Assembly: GCF_900129385.1 (NCBI RefSeq)
Contig: NZ_FQVO01000002.1
Coordinates: 186,001 to 250,000 of the forward strand
Direction: 5' to 3'
Length of the DNA stretch: 64,000 nt
Source: Chryseobacterium takakiae
GTDB taxonomy: Bacteria; Bacteroidota; Bacteroidia; Flavobacteriales; Weeksellaceae
Shown: positions 46,793-55,796 of the stretch, one piece after another
Position numbering within the stretch: the stretch's first letter is position 1
Layout of the letters: every line of letters begins with the position of its first letter
Position numbers and translations under genes: made by a program
The notes under the pieces: generated by a model
What the model was told of the DNA's origin: nothing
The model's input: only the letters and a program-made list of their open reading frames with translations
Database searches by the model: none

Positions 46793-46800
46793 TAGATTTG
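46793..46800 (+). promoter_or_regulatory. -7 box before the thioredoxin-like gene
   Basis: TAGATTTG, 19 bases before the ATG. Confidence 0.5.
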
Positions 46801-46819
46801 CAGAAATGATTTTTAAAAA

Positions 46820-47335
46820 ATGAAGAAACTGTTTTTATTATTTACGATAGGAATTTTTGGTTTGGGCTGCTCACAGCAGGCTCCCAAAGTTCTTAAAACA
46901 AGTTTTTCCAAAGAAGCATTAATTCAGAAAGTTGAAAATGAAGAGGGTAAAACGGTCACTATACAGCAAATCCTGGATCAGCATAAAGGAAAAGTTTTGG
47001 TGCTTGATTTTTGGGCAGGCTGGTGCAGGGATTGTTTGAAAGCCCTTCCAAAAGCCAAAGAATTAGAAGATAACAATAAAAATATTGATTTTGTGTTTCT
47101 TTCATTAGACCGTTCAAAAGAGGGTTTCGACAAAAGCCTGGAACGATTTGATATGAAAGACAAAGAAAATTACTGGTTCGCTTCCGGCTGGAAAAATGAT
47201 TTCAACAACTATATTGACCTTAACTGGATCCCGAGATACATGGTGATCGATCAGAAGTCTAATATTGCAAAATATTACGCCATCTCGCCAGAAGATCCCG
47301 ATATCCAGGCAACAATTGAACGCTTACTAAAATAA
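46820..47335 (+). CDS. Thioredoxin-like (TlpA family) lipoprotein
   Basis: The 171-residue protein has a lipoprotein signal (GLGC, C17) and a thioredoxin fold with active site WCRDC (C69, C72) in FWAGWCRDCLKALP and the cis-proline segment WIPRYMVID. It is likely a membrane-bound thiol reductase in the periplasm, as ResA or TlpA, for cytochrome maturation or protection. The partner is not known; no maturation gene is next to it. Confidence 0.9.
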   Translation: MKKLFLLFTIGIFGLGCSQQAPKVLKTSFSKEALIQKVENEEGKTVTIQQILDQHKGKVLVLDFWAGWCRDCLKALPKAKELEDNNKNIDFVFLSLDRSKEGFDKSLERFDMKDKENYWFASGWKNDFNNYIDLNWIPRYMVIDQKSNIAKYYAISPEDPDIQATIERLLK

Positions 47336-47339
47336 AATG

Positions 47340-47545
47340 ACATAGGAAATGAAGACGTTAAGAAAATAAGATCTGTGAACGTTAAGAAAATTCTACTGTT
47401 TGAGCGCGCCAGATCAATCGAAACGAAGAACAGGTTTTGATTCGCGCGAGTTTTAGAATTTTTAGAGAACAGATTTTATTTTTAGTCGGAGTTTCCAAGT
47501 CTTGAATTTTTGTTTCTTTTGTTTCAAGACAAAAGAAAAATAATT
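47340..47545. repeat. Intergenic dispersed repeat before dinB
   Basis: No gene. The stretch with GAGCGCGCC...CGCGAGTTTTAGAATTTTTAG and TTTCCAAGTCTTGAATTTTT...TTTCAAGAC resembles repeats between genes in Chryseobacterium. AACGTTAAGAAAAT-like words occur twice. AGTCTTGAA and TTTCAAGAC can pair. Confidence 0.5.
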
Positions 47546-47561
47546 AAAATACAGGAATCCA

Positions 47562-47569
47562 TATCTTTG
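47562..47569 (+). promoter_or_regulatory. dinB -7 box, leaderless type
   Basis: TATCTTTG ends four bases before the ATG at 47574. Confidence 0.6.
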
Positions 47570-47573
47570 CGGT

Positions 47574-48671
47574 ATGGATTCTTCTTTTTCCCAGCGCAAA
47601 ATTATTCATGTCGATATGGACGCATTCTATGCTTCTGTAGAACAGCATGATAATCCTGCATTAAAAGGCAAAGCGATTGCTGTGGGGGGAGAGCATCGCG
47701 GTGTTGTGGCCGCGGCAAGCTATGAAGCCAGAAAGTTTGGGGTACGGTCTGCTATGCCGAGTAAAACCGCTAAGGAAAAGTGTCCGCATCTTATTTTTGT
47801 TTCACCAAGGTTTCAGCGGTATAAAGAAATTTCAAGAAAAATAAGGGAGATTTTTTATGAATATACCGATCTGGTAGAACCTTTATCATTAGATGAAGCT
47901 TATCTGGATGTCACGGAAAACAAAAAGGGGATAGAATCTGCCAACCAGATTGCCAGGGAAATCCGCCAGAAGATTTTTGAACAGACAGGATTAACGGCTT
48001 CTGCAGGAATTTCCATCAACAAATTTTTGGCTAAAGTAGCGTCGGATATTAATAAACCGAATGGCCAAAAAACCATTCATCCGGATAAGGTAGAAGCCTT
48101 TCTGGAAGAATTGCCGGTGGAAAAGTTTTACGGAGTAGGAAAGGTGACGGCGAATAAAATGTTTAGTTTAGGCATTTACAAAGGGAAAGATCTGAAAAAA
48201 AGATCTGTTGAAGACCTTACAAGAATGTTCGGGAAATCAGGAGCTTATTACTATAATGTCGTTCGGGGAATTCATCATTCTGAAGTGAAGCCTCATCGGA
48301 TCCAGAAAAGCGTAGCGGTAGAAAGAACCTTTTTTGAAGATCTTTTTGATGAACAGCAGATCAACGAAAAACTGCAAAGCCTTAGTGAGGAGCTCCAGAA
48401 CCGCCTTCAGAAAAATAATATTCTCGGCCGCACGCTGACCCTGAAAATTAAATACAAAGATTTTTCCCTTTTTACAAGAAGCATTACACGGGAAGAATAT
48501 TTCTCTTCCGCGGAACAATATTTCAATACCGGAAAACAGCTTTGGGAGCTTCGTCCGTTCGATAAACCTGTTCGATTGCTCGGTTTATCCCTTTCCCAGC
48601 TCAATACCGAAGAGAAGAAACTGGTGTCGGTTCAACTAAAAATTCCGTTCAAAGAATTTGAAGACCAATAA
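47574..48671 (+). CDS. dinB: DNA polymerase IV
   Basis: The 365-residue Y-family translesion polymerase has the palm with HVDMDAFYASVEQ and SLDEAYLDVT (catalytic acidic residues), GVVAAASYEARKFGVRSAMPS, a thumb with GVGKVTANKM helix-hairpin-helix and a little-finger domain. It copies past damaged bases at a cost of errors. The promoter box next to the ATG predicts a leaderless mRNA. The alpha-amylase gene follows after 47 bases. Confidence 0.95.
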   Translation: MDSSFSQRKIIHVDMDAFYASVEQHDNPALKGKAIAVGGEHRGVVAAASYEARKFGVRSAMPSKTAKEKCPHLIFVSPRFQRYKEISRKIREIFYEYTDLVEPLSLDEAYLDVTENKKGIESANQIAREIRQKIFEQTGLTASAGISINKFLAKVASDINKPNGQKTIHPDKVEAFLEELPVEKFYGVGKVTANKMFSLGIYKGKDLKKRSVEDLTRMFGKSGAYYYNVVRGIHHSEVKPHRIQKSVAVERTFFEDLFDEQQINEKLQSLSEELQNRLQKNNILGRTLTLKIKYKDFSLFTRSITREEYFSSAEQYFNTGKQLWELRPFDKPVRLLGLSLSQLNTEEKKLVSVQLKIPFKEFEDQ

Positions 48672-48718
48672 TCTCGAATATTTTCATTAAATTGTAGTAA
48701 CCAAATTTTACAATTTTT

Positions 48719-50191
48719 ATGAACGAAACGATGATTCAATTTTTCCACTGGTATTCCGAAGGAGAAGGAAAACTGTGGAAAGAAGCAGAAAAAAACGCAC
48801 AATATCTGGCTGAATTAGGAATTACATCAGTATGGTTTCCTCCCGCCTATAAAGGAGTTACAGGGGGTCTCTCCATCGGTTACGATGCATATGATCTTTA
48901 TGATCTGGGAGAGTTTGATCAGAAAGGAACCATTCCCACAAAATACGGAACAAAGGAAGATTACATACAGGCCATCAAAGCTTTAAAAGAACAAAATATC
49001 AAGGTCATTGTTGATATTGTTCTTGGGCATAAAGGCGGAGGAGACGAGCTTGAAACGTTCAAGGCTGTAAAGGTTGATGAAGAAAACCGGGATAAAATAA
49101 TTTCCGACGAGATCGAGATTCAGTCGTACACCAAATTCACTTTTCCGGGCCGCGGAAAAAAATATTCGGATTTTGAGTGGAATTATACCTGTTTCAGTGG
49201 GGTTGACTATGCAGAAGGCATGGATTCCCATATTTTTAAAATCAAAAATGAATACGGAACCGACTGGGAAGAGATGATTGATGATGAAAAAGGAAATTAT
49301 GATTATCTTATGTTTAATGATGTAGAACATAGAAATCCTTTTGTACGGGAAGAGCTCAATAACTGGGCAAAATGGTATTTTGATGAAACAGATTTTGACG
49401 GCGTACGGCTGGATGCCCTGAAACATATTTCATTTGATTTTTATAAAGAATGGCTTACGCTGCTGCGTTCCAACTCCGGTAAAAATATTTTTGCAGTAGG
49501 AGAATACTGGGCTCCTGGGTATCTGAGTCTTCTTCAGAAATATATTGACGTAACAGAAGGCTGTATGAGCCTTTTCGATAGCTCTTTACAGAATAATTTT
49601 CATACCGCTTCCAATGAAGGGGATTCTTATGATTTGCGCAGAATTTTCGATGAAACGCTTACCCAAGCCGATCCGCTGCATTCAGTGAGCCTGGTTGATA
49701 ATCACGATACGCAGCCTCTACAGGATCTTGAAGCACCGGTAGAACAATGGTTTAAACCGTTGGCGTATGCATTAATCTTACTTCGTAAGGACGGATATCC
49801 ATGTGTATTTTACCCGGATTTGTACGGAGCACATTATGTTGATAAAGACAGGGAGGGTAATGACCAGGAAATATTTCTGGATAAGGTAGACGGTATCGAA
49901 GAGATGCTGAAAGCAAGAAAAAATCATGCATACGGAGAACAGCGGGATTATTTTGAAGACGCCAATTGTCTCGGATGGGTTCGTGAAGGAGATGATGAAC
50001 ATTCGGGATGTGCGGTTGTACTCAGCAATAAAGAGGCGTACGAAAAACCTATGGAAATGGGCGAAAGATACATCGGTAAAACCTTCTATGATGTATTGGG
50101 GAGATTTGAAAATAAAATTACGATCGATGAAAACGGATGGGGAAATTTCCCTGTGCCGGCCGGAAATGTGAGTATCTGGCTTGAAGAGTAA
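48719..50191 (+). CDS. Alpha-amylase GH13, cytoplasmic type
   Basis: The 490-residue enzyme has no signal peptide and resembles GH13_5 amylases (MIQFFHWY, GITSVWFPPAYKG, YDLYDLGEFDQKGT, TKYGT). Catalytic residues are the Asp in FDGVRLDALKHI, the Glu in FAVGEYWA and the Asp in LVDNHDTQ. Region I reads VDIVLGHK, where nearly all alpha-amylases have Asn before His; the Gly is odd. It should break internal glucan (glycogen or imported maltodextrin). It is close behind dinB but is probably unrelated in function. Confidence 0.9.
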   Translation: MNETMIQFFHWYSEGEGKLWKEAEKNAQYLAELGITSVWFPPAYKGVTGGLSIGYDAYDLYDLGEFDQKGTIPTKYGTKEDYIQAIKALKEQNIKVIVDIVLGHKGGGDELETFKAVKVDEENRDKIISDEIEIQSYTKFTFPGRGKKYSDFEWNYTCFSGVDYAEGMDSHIFKIKNEYGTDWEEMIDDEKGNYDYLMFNDVEHRNPFVREELNNWAKWYFDETDFDGVRLDALKHISFDFYKEWLTLLRSNSGKNIFAVGEYWAPGYLSLLQKYIDVTEGCMSLFDSSLQNNFHTASNEGDSYDLRRIFDETLTQADPLHSVSLVDNHDTQPLQDLEAPVEQWFKPLAYALILLRKDGYPCVFYPDLYGAHYVDKDREGNDQEIFLDKVDGIEEMLKARKNHAYGEQRDYFEDANCLGWVREGDDEHSGCAVVLSNKEAYEKPMEMGERYIGKTFYDVLGRFENKITIDENGWGNFPVPAGNVSIWLEE

Positions 50192-50201
50192 TTATTTTTA
50201 G

Positions 50202-50241
50202 ACACAAATGACATTGATTTTACGAACAGTGTCATTTGTGT
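50202..50241 (+). terminator. Probable amylase terminator
   Basis: ACACAAATGACA pairs exactly with TGTCATTTGTGT; a short TT-rich tail follows. The rest of the gap up to 50457 is AT-rich without a gene. Confidence 0.6.
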
Positions 50242-50457
50242 TTAAATTAAGTCTAAGGGCTTGTATAAATTCTGAATATATTTTTAACATTAAAGTGATT
50301 AAGGTCTAATTGCTCAATTAGCTTAATTCAAATCAATGTATTGATTTCTTATTTTTTAAAGCTTAATAAACGAAATTTTTTAATGTTAAAATTAAGAATG
50401 AACCTTATTTATTTGATGAAACAACATTAAGTAGAAATCCTAAAATCTAAACGAGCT

Positions 50458-51786
50458 CTAAACCTTTCGCAGCTTAAGGATTTCAGGTCTTTCGGAATTT
50501 TCTGAAATGGCACCGGTTCTGGCAAATTCTGCCCAGAGCGCCCGAAGCTTTTTTCCGTTTTCCTGAATATATTCCCACGGAACGTCTTTCAGCAACTCTG
50601 CAGATTGCCAGGCTTCCTTGTTTTCAAATAACAGAGGCAGATCTACACAGTGAGATGCGCCGATGTAATTATTTTTTAGAGTAGAACGAATCACAAACTG
50701 GTAAACATTTCCGCCACCGGCTGCAAGATTTTCTGCAAAATCCTTGGCTGGTTTTTCATAGATGGACTCTGTGGTTTTTCTTACAATCTTATTCAGAATT
50801 CTATGAGGCAGATAAGTATAAATACCTGTTTGCGAGGTTTTCACGTAGAAAGCCGTTTCATCCTGATTGGAGCCGATTAAAACATCATACTTCTTGGCGT
50901 TTTGTTTCCAGTTTTGCACGGTTTCTTCCTCCCGGCATAACGGAGGATAGCCGTATTGCGTGCAGAATGGCATGGAGGTCTTCAATCCGTATTTTCTGAA
51001 AGAAGGCAAAAAGTTGCTATAGCCTGCTACCATCTTAAGCGCATCCGGCTCGTCTTTTAAAATATCCGTCTTCAGGAAAAACTCATGAGACATCTTTTGC
51101 CTATTGATCCTGAATCCCAGTGGAGCACTATGGATAATAGCTCTTTGAAATAAATCGTCAGTTTCTTCCGCAATCATCAGATGAGCAATCGCATCACCTC
51201 CGGAAGATTGTCCGAAAAGGGTAATATTTTCAGGATCTCCGCCAAAGTCACAGATATATTTTTTTATCCATTGGAGAGCGGCAATCATATCATACAAGCC
51301 CAGGTTGGCCGGCCTTTCTTCACTACCTCCCAAAAATCCGAAAAGCCCAAGCCGGTACGAAACAGAAACGATAACGATATGCTGTTCCTTTACCCAGACG
51401 GAAGGATCAGACGTGGGAAGATCACCGCATCCGATTTCGTAGGAACCGCCATGAATCCAGACGATAACGGGAAGCTTTTCCTTTTCATTAAAATGTTCGG
51501 GGCGTGTAATGGTAAGAAACTGCGGAGATTCATCCGCTTCGAACTGTTCCACATCTGTTTTCTGAATCAGCCTGTCCAGCAGAGGGCTTACATTTTGAGG
51601 GCATACGGGAGTTTTATCAGAAATCTCCTGAGTCTCTGCATATTCTAAAGGTCTGGGTTTTTTAAATCTTTCCGAGCGCGCATAGCGGATGCTTTTCGCT
51701 TTGATCACGCCGTTTTCCTTTAATGCTGAAATGGTTCCGAAAGAAGTGTGAAAAGTATAAATACTTTTATCCTGCTGTGTTGTCAT
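50458..51786 (-). CDS. Type B carboxylesterase
   Basis: The 442-residue enzyme has the carboxylesterase fold: oxyanion segment VWIHGGSYEIGCG, YRLGLFGFL, nucleophile Ser in FGQSSGGDAIAH, acidic residue in LIGSNQDETAFY and His in GASHCVDLPLLF. No signal peptide is visible, so it is cytosolic. GQSSGG replaces the common GESAGG. The substrate is unknown. It is a stand-alone gene. Confidence 0.88.
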   Translation of the reverse strand: MTTQQDKSIYTFHTSFGTISALKENGVIKAKSIRYARSERFKKPRPLEYAETQEISDKTPVCPQNVSPLLDRLIQKTDVEQFEADESPQFLTITRPEHFNEKEKLPVIVWIHGGSYEIGCGDLPTSDPSVWVKEQHIVIVSVSYRLGLFGFLGGSEERPANLGLYDMIAALQWIKKYICDFGGDPENITLFGQSSGGDAIAHLMIAEETDDLFQRAIIHSAPLGFRINRQKMSHEFFLKTDILKDEPDALKMVAGYSNFLPSFRKYGLKTSMPFCTQYGYPPLCREEETVQNWKQNAKKYDVLIGSNQDETAFYVKTSQTGIYTYLPHRILNKIVRKTTESIYEKPAKDFAENLAAGGGNVYQFVIRSTLKNNYIGASHCVDLPLLFENKEAWQSAELLKDVPWEYIQENGKKLRALWAEFARTGAISENSERPEILKLRKV

Positions 51787-52164
51787 CAGACAAAAAAATT
51801 ATCTTTTCATTAAATGTAATAATTTTATATGAAATCCGGTGATTAATCATGATGATACAAATATCAATCAATTTAAATTTATCTAAAAATGTTCTTCAAC
51901 GCAGATTGTGAGCGCAGGTAAACTTCAGGCTTGGGACTACTGGTCTTCAATGCTGTTCCGTAGCTGGATCATTGATTGGAGATATTGCCGAAACCCGTGA
52001 GTAGCTGTTTTTTTAAGGCAGCATAATATTGTTTCAGATATATAGAGAGTTTTTTATACAAAGCAAATGGTATGATGTAAGATGAAATAATGGTGAGATA
52101 TTATATTGTTTTCTGCTAAAACTAAATCTAAAAGTAAAGGTTTATGCAACAGTAACTTATAATT
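51787..52164. other. Intergenic, no gene seen
   Basis: No supported gene or repeat. The end of the gap holds the promoter for the next gene. Confidence 0.5.
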
Positions 52165-52195
52165 TTTGTCTTAATTAATTATTTATTTATATTTG
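52165..52195 (+). promoter_or_regulatory. Promoter (TTTG-N19-TATATTTG)
   Basis: TTTG (52165-52168) and TATATTTG (52188-52195), 19 bases apart, give a leader of about 135 bases for the gene at 52337. Confidence 0.65.
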
Positions 52196-52336
52196 TTCAT
52201 TAATCAGACCGAAAACGCTATGTATATATACACAATAAAACACGTTTGATGATCTTGTCAGCTTATTAATTTCTCTGTATTTCGGTAGAAATTCTATTAT
52301 TTATCGACAACTAACAACAATTTATATAACGAAACA

Positions 52337-53305
52337 ATGAAAAATTTACTAGCTATTACTCTATCAATATTCAGTCTTATCGCATTCGCACAGGTAGGGA
52401 TAAATAATAGTATGCCTAAAGCTACTCTTGATATTACCGCTAAAACTACGAATGGCAGCAAGCCGGAGGGATTAATTGTTCCAAGGCTTTCCGGTGATCA
52501 GATCCAGGCGGGAGATGCTCAATACAGTTCAGATCAGAAAGGACTTATTATTTATGCAACTTCTGCAACGGCTTCACCAGCCGGAAAAACTGCTAATATA
52601 ACGGCAGAAGGATACTACTTCTTTGATGGTTCCATATGGCAGAAGATTATCAATACCGCATCCGGAGATGCTACTGCAACAGCTAAAGGTATCGTGCAAT
52701 TAGCGGGGGATTTGTCCGGAACCGCTTCTTCTCCGGCAATTGCAGGCAACGCAGTAACGTCTGCCAAGATTTTAGACGGAACGGTAGCTAATGCAGACCT
52801 TGCAACAGGCTCAGGGGGAATATACAAAGACAGCGGCTCACTGTCCGGTAATACTACCGTAACACAGGGCGCCAACACATTGGCTTTTACTTCTACAGCA
52901 ACCAACGGGTTTTCAGTTGATGGTACAACATTTTCAGTGGATGCAGCAAATGACAGAATAGGAATAGGAACCGCTTCTCCAAATACAACATTAACGGTAA
53001 ACGGGATTATCTCCAGTGGTTTACAAACTATTTCAATATCAGGAACGGTTGTCAATAGATCGGTTGTTTCAGCAACCACAAATTTTGTTCTCCCTTCTGC
53101 GGTGACAAATGCAGGAGCCATAATATACACAAGAAATATTAACACTAGCGGTTCCATTACTGTAACTACTGTAGCAGGGCTTATGTTTAATGGTGGCAGT
53201 AGTGGAAGCACAAGCAGTTATAATATGAACTCAAATGATCAGACAAAAACAATTTTATGGATCAGTGACGGAGTGAACTGGACAGCCATAACAAGTAATT
53301 TTTAA
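52337..53305 (+). CDS. Secreted protein with tail-fibre-like repeats
   Basis: The 322-residue protein has a signal peptide (about 1-19, ending AFAQ), then VGINNSMPKATLDITAKT, a start common to Flavobacteriia surface proteins. The middle (about 108-155: TAKGIVQLAGDLSGTASSPAIAGNAVTSAKILDGTVANADLA) resembles phage tail-fibre and pyocin-tail repeats; the segment DRIGIGTASPNTTLTVNG is also fibre-like. No type IX tail is evident. It may be a surface fibre or a host-recognition protein; function is unknown. Confidence 0.75.
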   Translation: MKNLLAITLSIFSLIAFAQVGINNSMPKATLDITAKTTNGSKPEGLIVPRLSGDQIQAGDAQYSSDQKGLIIYATSATASPAGKTANITAEGYYFFDGSIWQKIINTASGDATATAKGIVQLAGDLSGTASSPAIAGNAVTSAKILDGTVANADLATGSGGIYKDSGSLSGNTTVTQGANTLAFTSTATNGFSVDGTTFSVDAANDRIGIGTASPNTTLTVNGIISSGLQTISISGTVVNRSVVSATTNFVLPSAVTNAGAIIYTRNINTSGSITVTTVAGLMFNGGSSGSTSSYNMNSNDQTKTILWISDGVNWTAITSNF

Positions 53306-53340
53306 TCAATAAGTTAAATAAATCAAAATTCACAACGGGT

Positions 53341-54615
53341 TTATTTTATTATCTGTTTCAGCACTTTCAACTTTCCGTCCACGGGCTGGCGGATCTTTAA
53401 GCCTAAAATATCTGCAATAACCGGATAGACGTTCACATTTTCAAATTCACCAACTGTCATATGGCTTTTGAATGCCGGACCCCATGCCATAAAGGTAGCT
53501 TTCATTTCAGGAACCACTGCCGGATTATAGCCATGCTTTCCTGCAGAGGGCTTTTTACCTTTTTCCAGGAATATCTTAGGAGCATTGGGAACCAGGAGAA
53601 TTTGTCCTATCCTGCCATAGTAATCATCTTTTGCAGAGAAATGCAGGGATCGGGGAAACTTTTTATCAAGATACACTTCATAATCTGAGGTTTTATGAAG
53701 CTGCAATTCTTTGTAAACGCTTTTAACTTCAGCCGGATTTTTAACGTATACTCTTAATAAAGTCTGGGAATTATAAATATCAAATCTGTTTTTATCCAGT
53801 AGCAGCTGCGGGATTTCCAGGGGATGGCTGCCGTCTACTTTTATCATTCCGTGGTCGGAAACAAAAATGAAATTGATATCCTTGAGGCCCAATTCATTTA
53901 CTTTTCGTACGAGTGCACCTATAGCCGCATCCACTTGGTGAACGGCATCCTCTGTTTCTTTTGCATCGGGCCCGAAATGATGCCCACCTGCATCCACTTC
54001 TGGGAAATAAAGCGAAATAAAATGGGGTCTTTTGTCTATGGGAAGCTTCAGCCAGTTGATTACTTTGTCAACTTTTTCCTGCGGGGAAAATTTTTCGTGG
54101 TAGGGATAATAATAGGTTGGGCGTGTTCCTCCGGCATCGCTTGCCGAGCCCACCCACATTAAAGATGCGGAAAGCATCCCCTGCTGCTCTGCCAGTCCCC
54201 AAAGGGGAAGGCCTCCGTACCAGCTGCCATCTTCGGCATTGGTTTTATCACTCATCGCATACGGTTCCTTTCTTTTATAATCATAAAAATAATTATCAAT
54301 AAGCCCGTGGTGAGAGGGGTAAAGCCCGGTAATCAGGGTCCAGTGATTGGGGAAGGTAATGCTGGGATAAGCGGGAATCATGGCTTCTGCCCGCGCTCCT
54401 TCGCCTGATAAGTTCAGAAGGCTCTCCGCATTGTATTTCTTTGCGTAATCATAACGAAATCCGTCTGCAGAGATCATAATGACATAGGGTTTTGCCCGGG
54501 CTTCAAGAGTATTATACCGGTTGGGGATCACCACCTGTGCGGTGTCCGTGCTTCCGTGCTGACTGAAAAGGGACAGTGAAAAAAGCAGCGTTATTATTGC
54601 TAATCCTTGCTTCAT
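53341..54615 (-). CDS. Ectonucleotide pyrophosphatase/phosphodiesterase
   Basis: The product from ATG 54615 (MKQGLAIITLLFSLSLFSQ signal) has 424 residues of the alkaline phosphatase superfamily. The metal site and nucleophile are clear: SADGFRYDY, nucleophile Thr in PSITFPNHWTLITGLYPSHHG, YFPEVDAGGHHFGP, VSDHGM and a late His in AGKHGYNP. NPP enzymes split nucleotide or phosphodiester substrates; here it acts in the periplasm or outside. A minus-strand -7 box TAACTTTG (54631-54638) gives a nine-base leader. Confidence 0.92.
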   Translation of the reverse strand: MKQGLAIITLLFSLSLFSQHGSTDTAQVVIPNRYNTLEARAKPYVIMISADGFRYDYAKKYNAESLLNLSGEGARAEAMIPAYPSITFPNHWTLITGLYPSHHGLIDNYFYDYKRKEPYAMSDKTNAEDGSWYGGLPLWGLAEQQGMLSASLMWVGSASDAGGTRPTYYYPYHEKFSPQEKVDKVINWLKLPIDKRPHFISLYFPEVDAGGHHFGPDAKETEDAVHQVDAAIGALVRKVNELGLKDINFIFVSDHGMIKVDGSHPLEIPQLLLDKNRFDIYNSQTLLRVYVKNPAEVKSVYKELQLHKTSDYEVYLDKKFPRSLHFSAKDDYYGRIGQILLVPNAPKIFLEKGKKPSAGKHGYNPAVVPEMKATFMAWGPAFKSHMTVGEFENVNVYPVIADILGLKIRQPVDGKLKVLKQIIK

Positions 54616-54805
54616 AAGGTAAGTTTTGTGCAAAGTTAGGGTCTCCCGTCATTACAGAAAAGTTTAGCAGGTTAAAAAAATATTAAACCCGGGTTGCGGA
54701 TGTGTTGTTATGTTTTTGTCTCCCGCGGATTATGCAATTACGCAGATTTAGATAAGTATTTTATGATTCGGATTGGTTATTGCTTTGGCGCAGGATAAAA
54801 AGAAA

Positions 54806-54827
54806 AGCAGAAGTGCTGGCTTCTGCT
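54806..54827 (-). terminator. Terminator of the DUF3575-like gene
   Basis: AGCAGAAG-TGCTGG-CTTCTGCT; on the minus strand a T-rich tail follows. Confidence 0.7.
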
Positions 54828-54850
54828 GTAGGTTTAGACTCTGATCTGTT

Positions 54851-55600
54851 TTAAAAACGGTACCCGAGGGACAGTCCTGTTCTGAAACCGATCCACGGGC
54901 CGTCTATAATAACGCGGGCTCCGTTGGTATTGGTTTCCACCGTATAATTGACGTAGGGAATATCAAGATCTTCGATCTGCCTTTTCAGTTCGGCCTGCAT
55001 ATCGGGAGTAAGGGGAATATCACTGGTCATCGTAAAGTCTCCCTTCCCGGCTCCGTTGTGGGCACCTGCAATCCATAAGTCGAGGACGAGGCTGCGGCTT
55101 CTGGTGAGGAAAAACTGGGCGCCTACCATGACACCGCCACTGTTGCCGTTGGCATTTCCGAAGCCTTTGAGAGGAATCTGAAAGGTCGTTCCGCTGAAGG
55201 TATAATCGTAGTAAAAGTCAAAGGTATTGGAGGTAATTTTCGAATAGCGGTAATAGGGAGCCACATAGAATCCTTTTCCGTATCCTGCACCAAGATAAAA
55301 ACGAGGCTCTATGGTGAAGTTAAAAGATTTGGCTTCGAAGTTCTGAAATCTTTTTTCGTCTTCATCGTTTAAAAAGGAATTGATAAAAGGAACTTTTCCT
55401 TCCGGCATGGCGCCAAAACCCATATTCACGGAAAACCATCTGTTAATAACTCTTTCGTAGGTAAGGTTAATATTTCGGAATGCGTATGCCGTAACATTGG
55501 TTTTAATGATGTTCATTTTTTCCGACGGCGGGGTGGGAGCTTTCTGTGCGTTTACTGTGATCAGCATACAGCAGGGGATGATGAGTAAGAATTTTTTCAT
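54851..55600 (-). CDS. Outer-membrane protein, DUF3575-like
   Basis: The product from ATG 55600 (MKKFLLIIPCCMLITVNAQ signal) has 249 residues. The motif NIIKTNVTAYAFRNINLTYERVINRWFSVNMGFG and regular beta strands ending in Phe (GLSLGYRF) fit a small beta-barrel with DUF3575-type sequence. Function is unknown. Its own terminator follows. Confidence 0.78.
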   Translation of the reverse strand: MKKFLLIIPCCMLITVNAQKAPTPPSEKMNIIKTNVTAYAFRNINLTYERVINRWFSVNMGFGAMPEGKVPFINSFLNDEDEKRFQNFEAKSFNFTIEPRFYLGAGYGKGFYVAPYYRYSKITSNTFDFYYDYTFSGTTFQIPLKGFGNANGNSGGVMVGAQFFLTRSRSLVLDLWIAGAHNGAGKGDFTMTSDIPLTPDMQAELKRQIEDLDIPYVNYTVETNTNGARVIIDGPWIGFRTGLSLGYRF

Positions 55601-55754
55601 GATTTTATATGTTAGATTTGAAGTATTGAGGTACAAGCAAAAAGCGGGCAAAATAATTGGGTAAACCGTTTTGTTTTCTGAATAAGATTCTGTTTACAAG
55701 CGGTTTACAGGTGTGTCTGCTGTGGGCAGATTAAAAGACGTATTTGATCTTAAC

Positions 55755-55788
55755 AATAAATCCGCTCAGAGTTCCCGGCGGATTTATT
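55755..55788 (-). terminator. Terminator after the type IX substrate gene
   Basis: AATAAATCCGC pairs with GCGGATTTATT around a 12-base loop. Confidence 0.6.
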
Positions 55789-55796
55789 ATTCGGGC

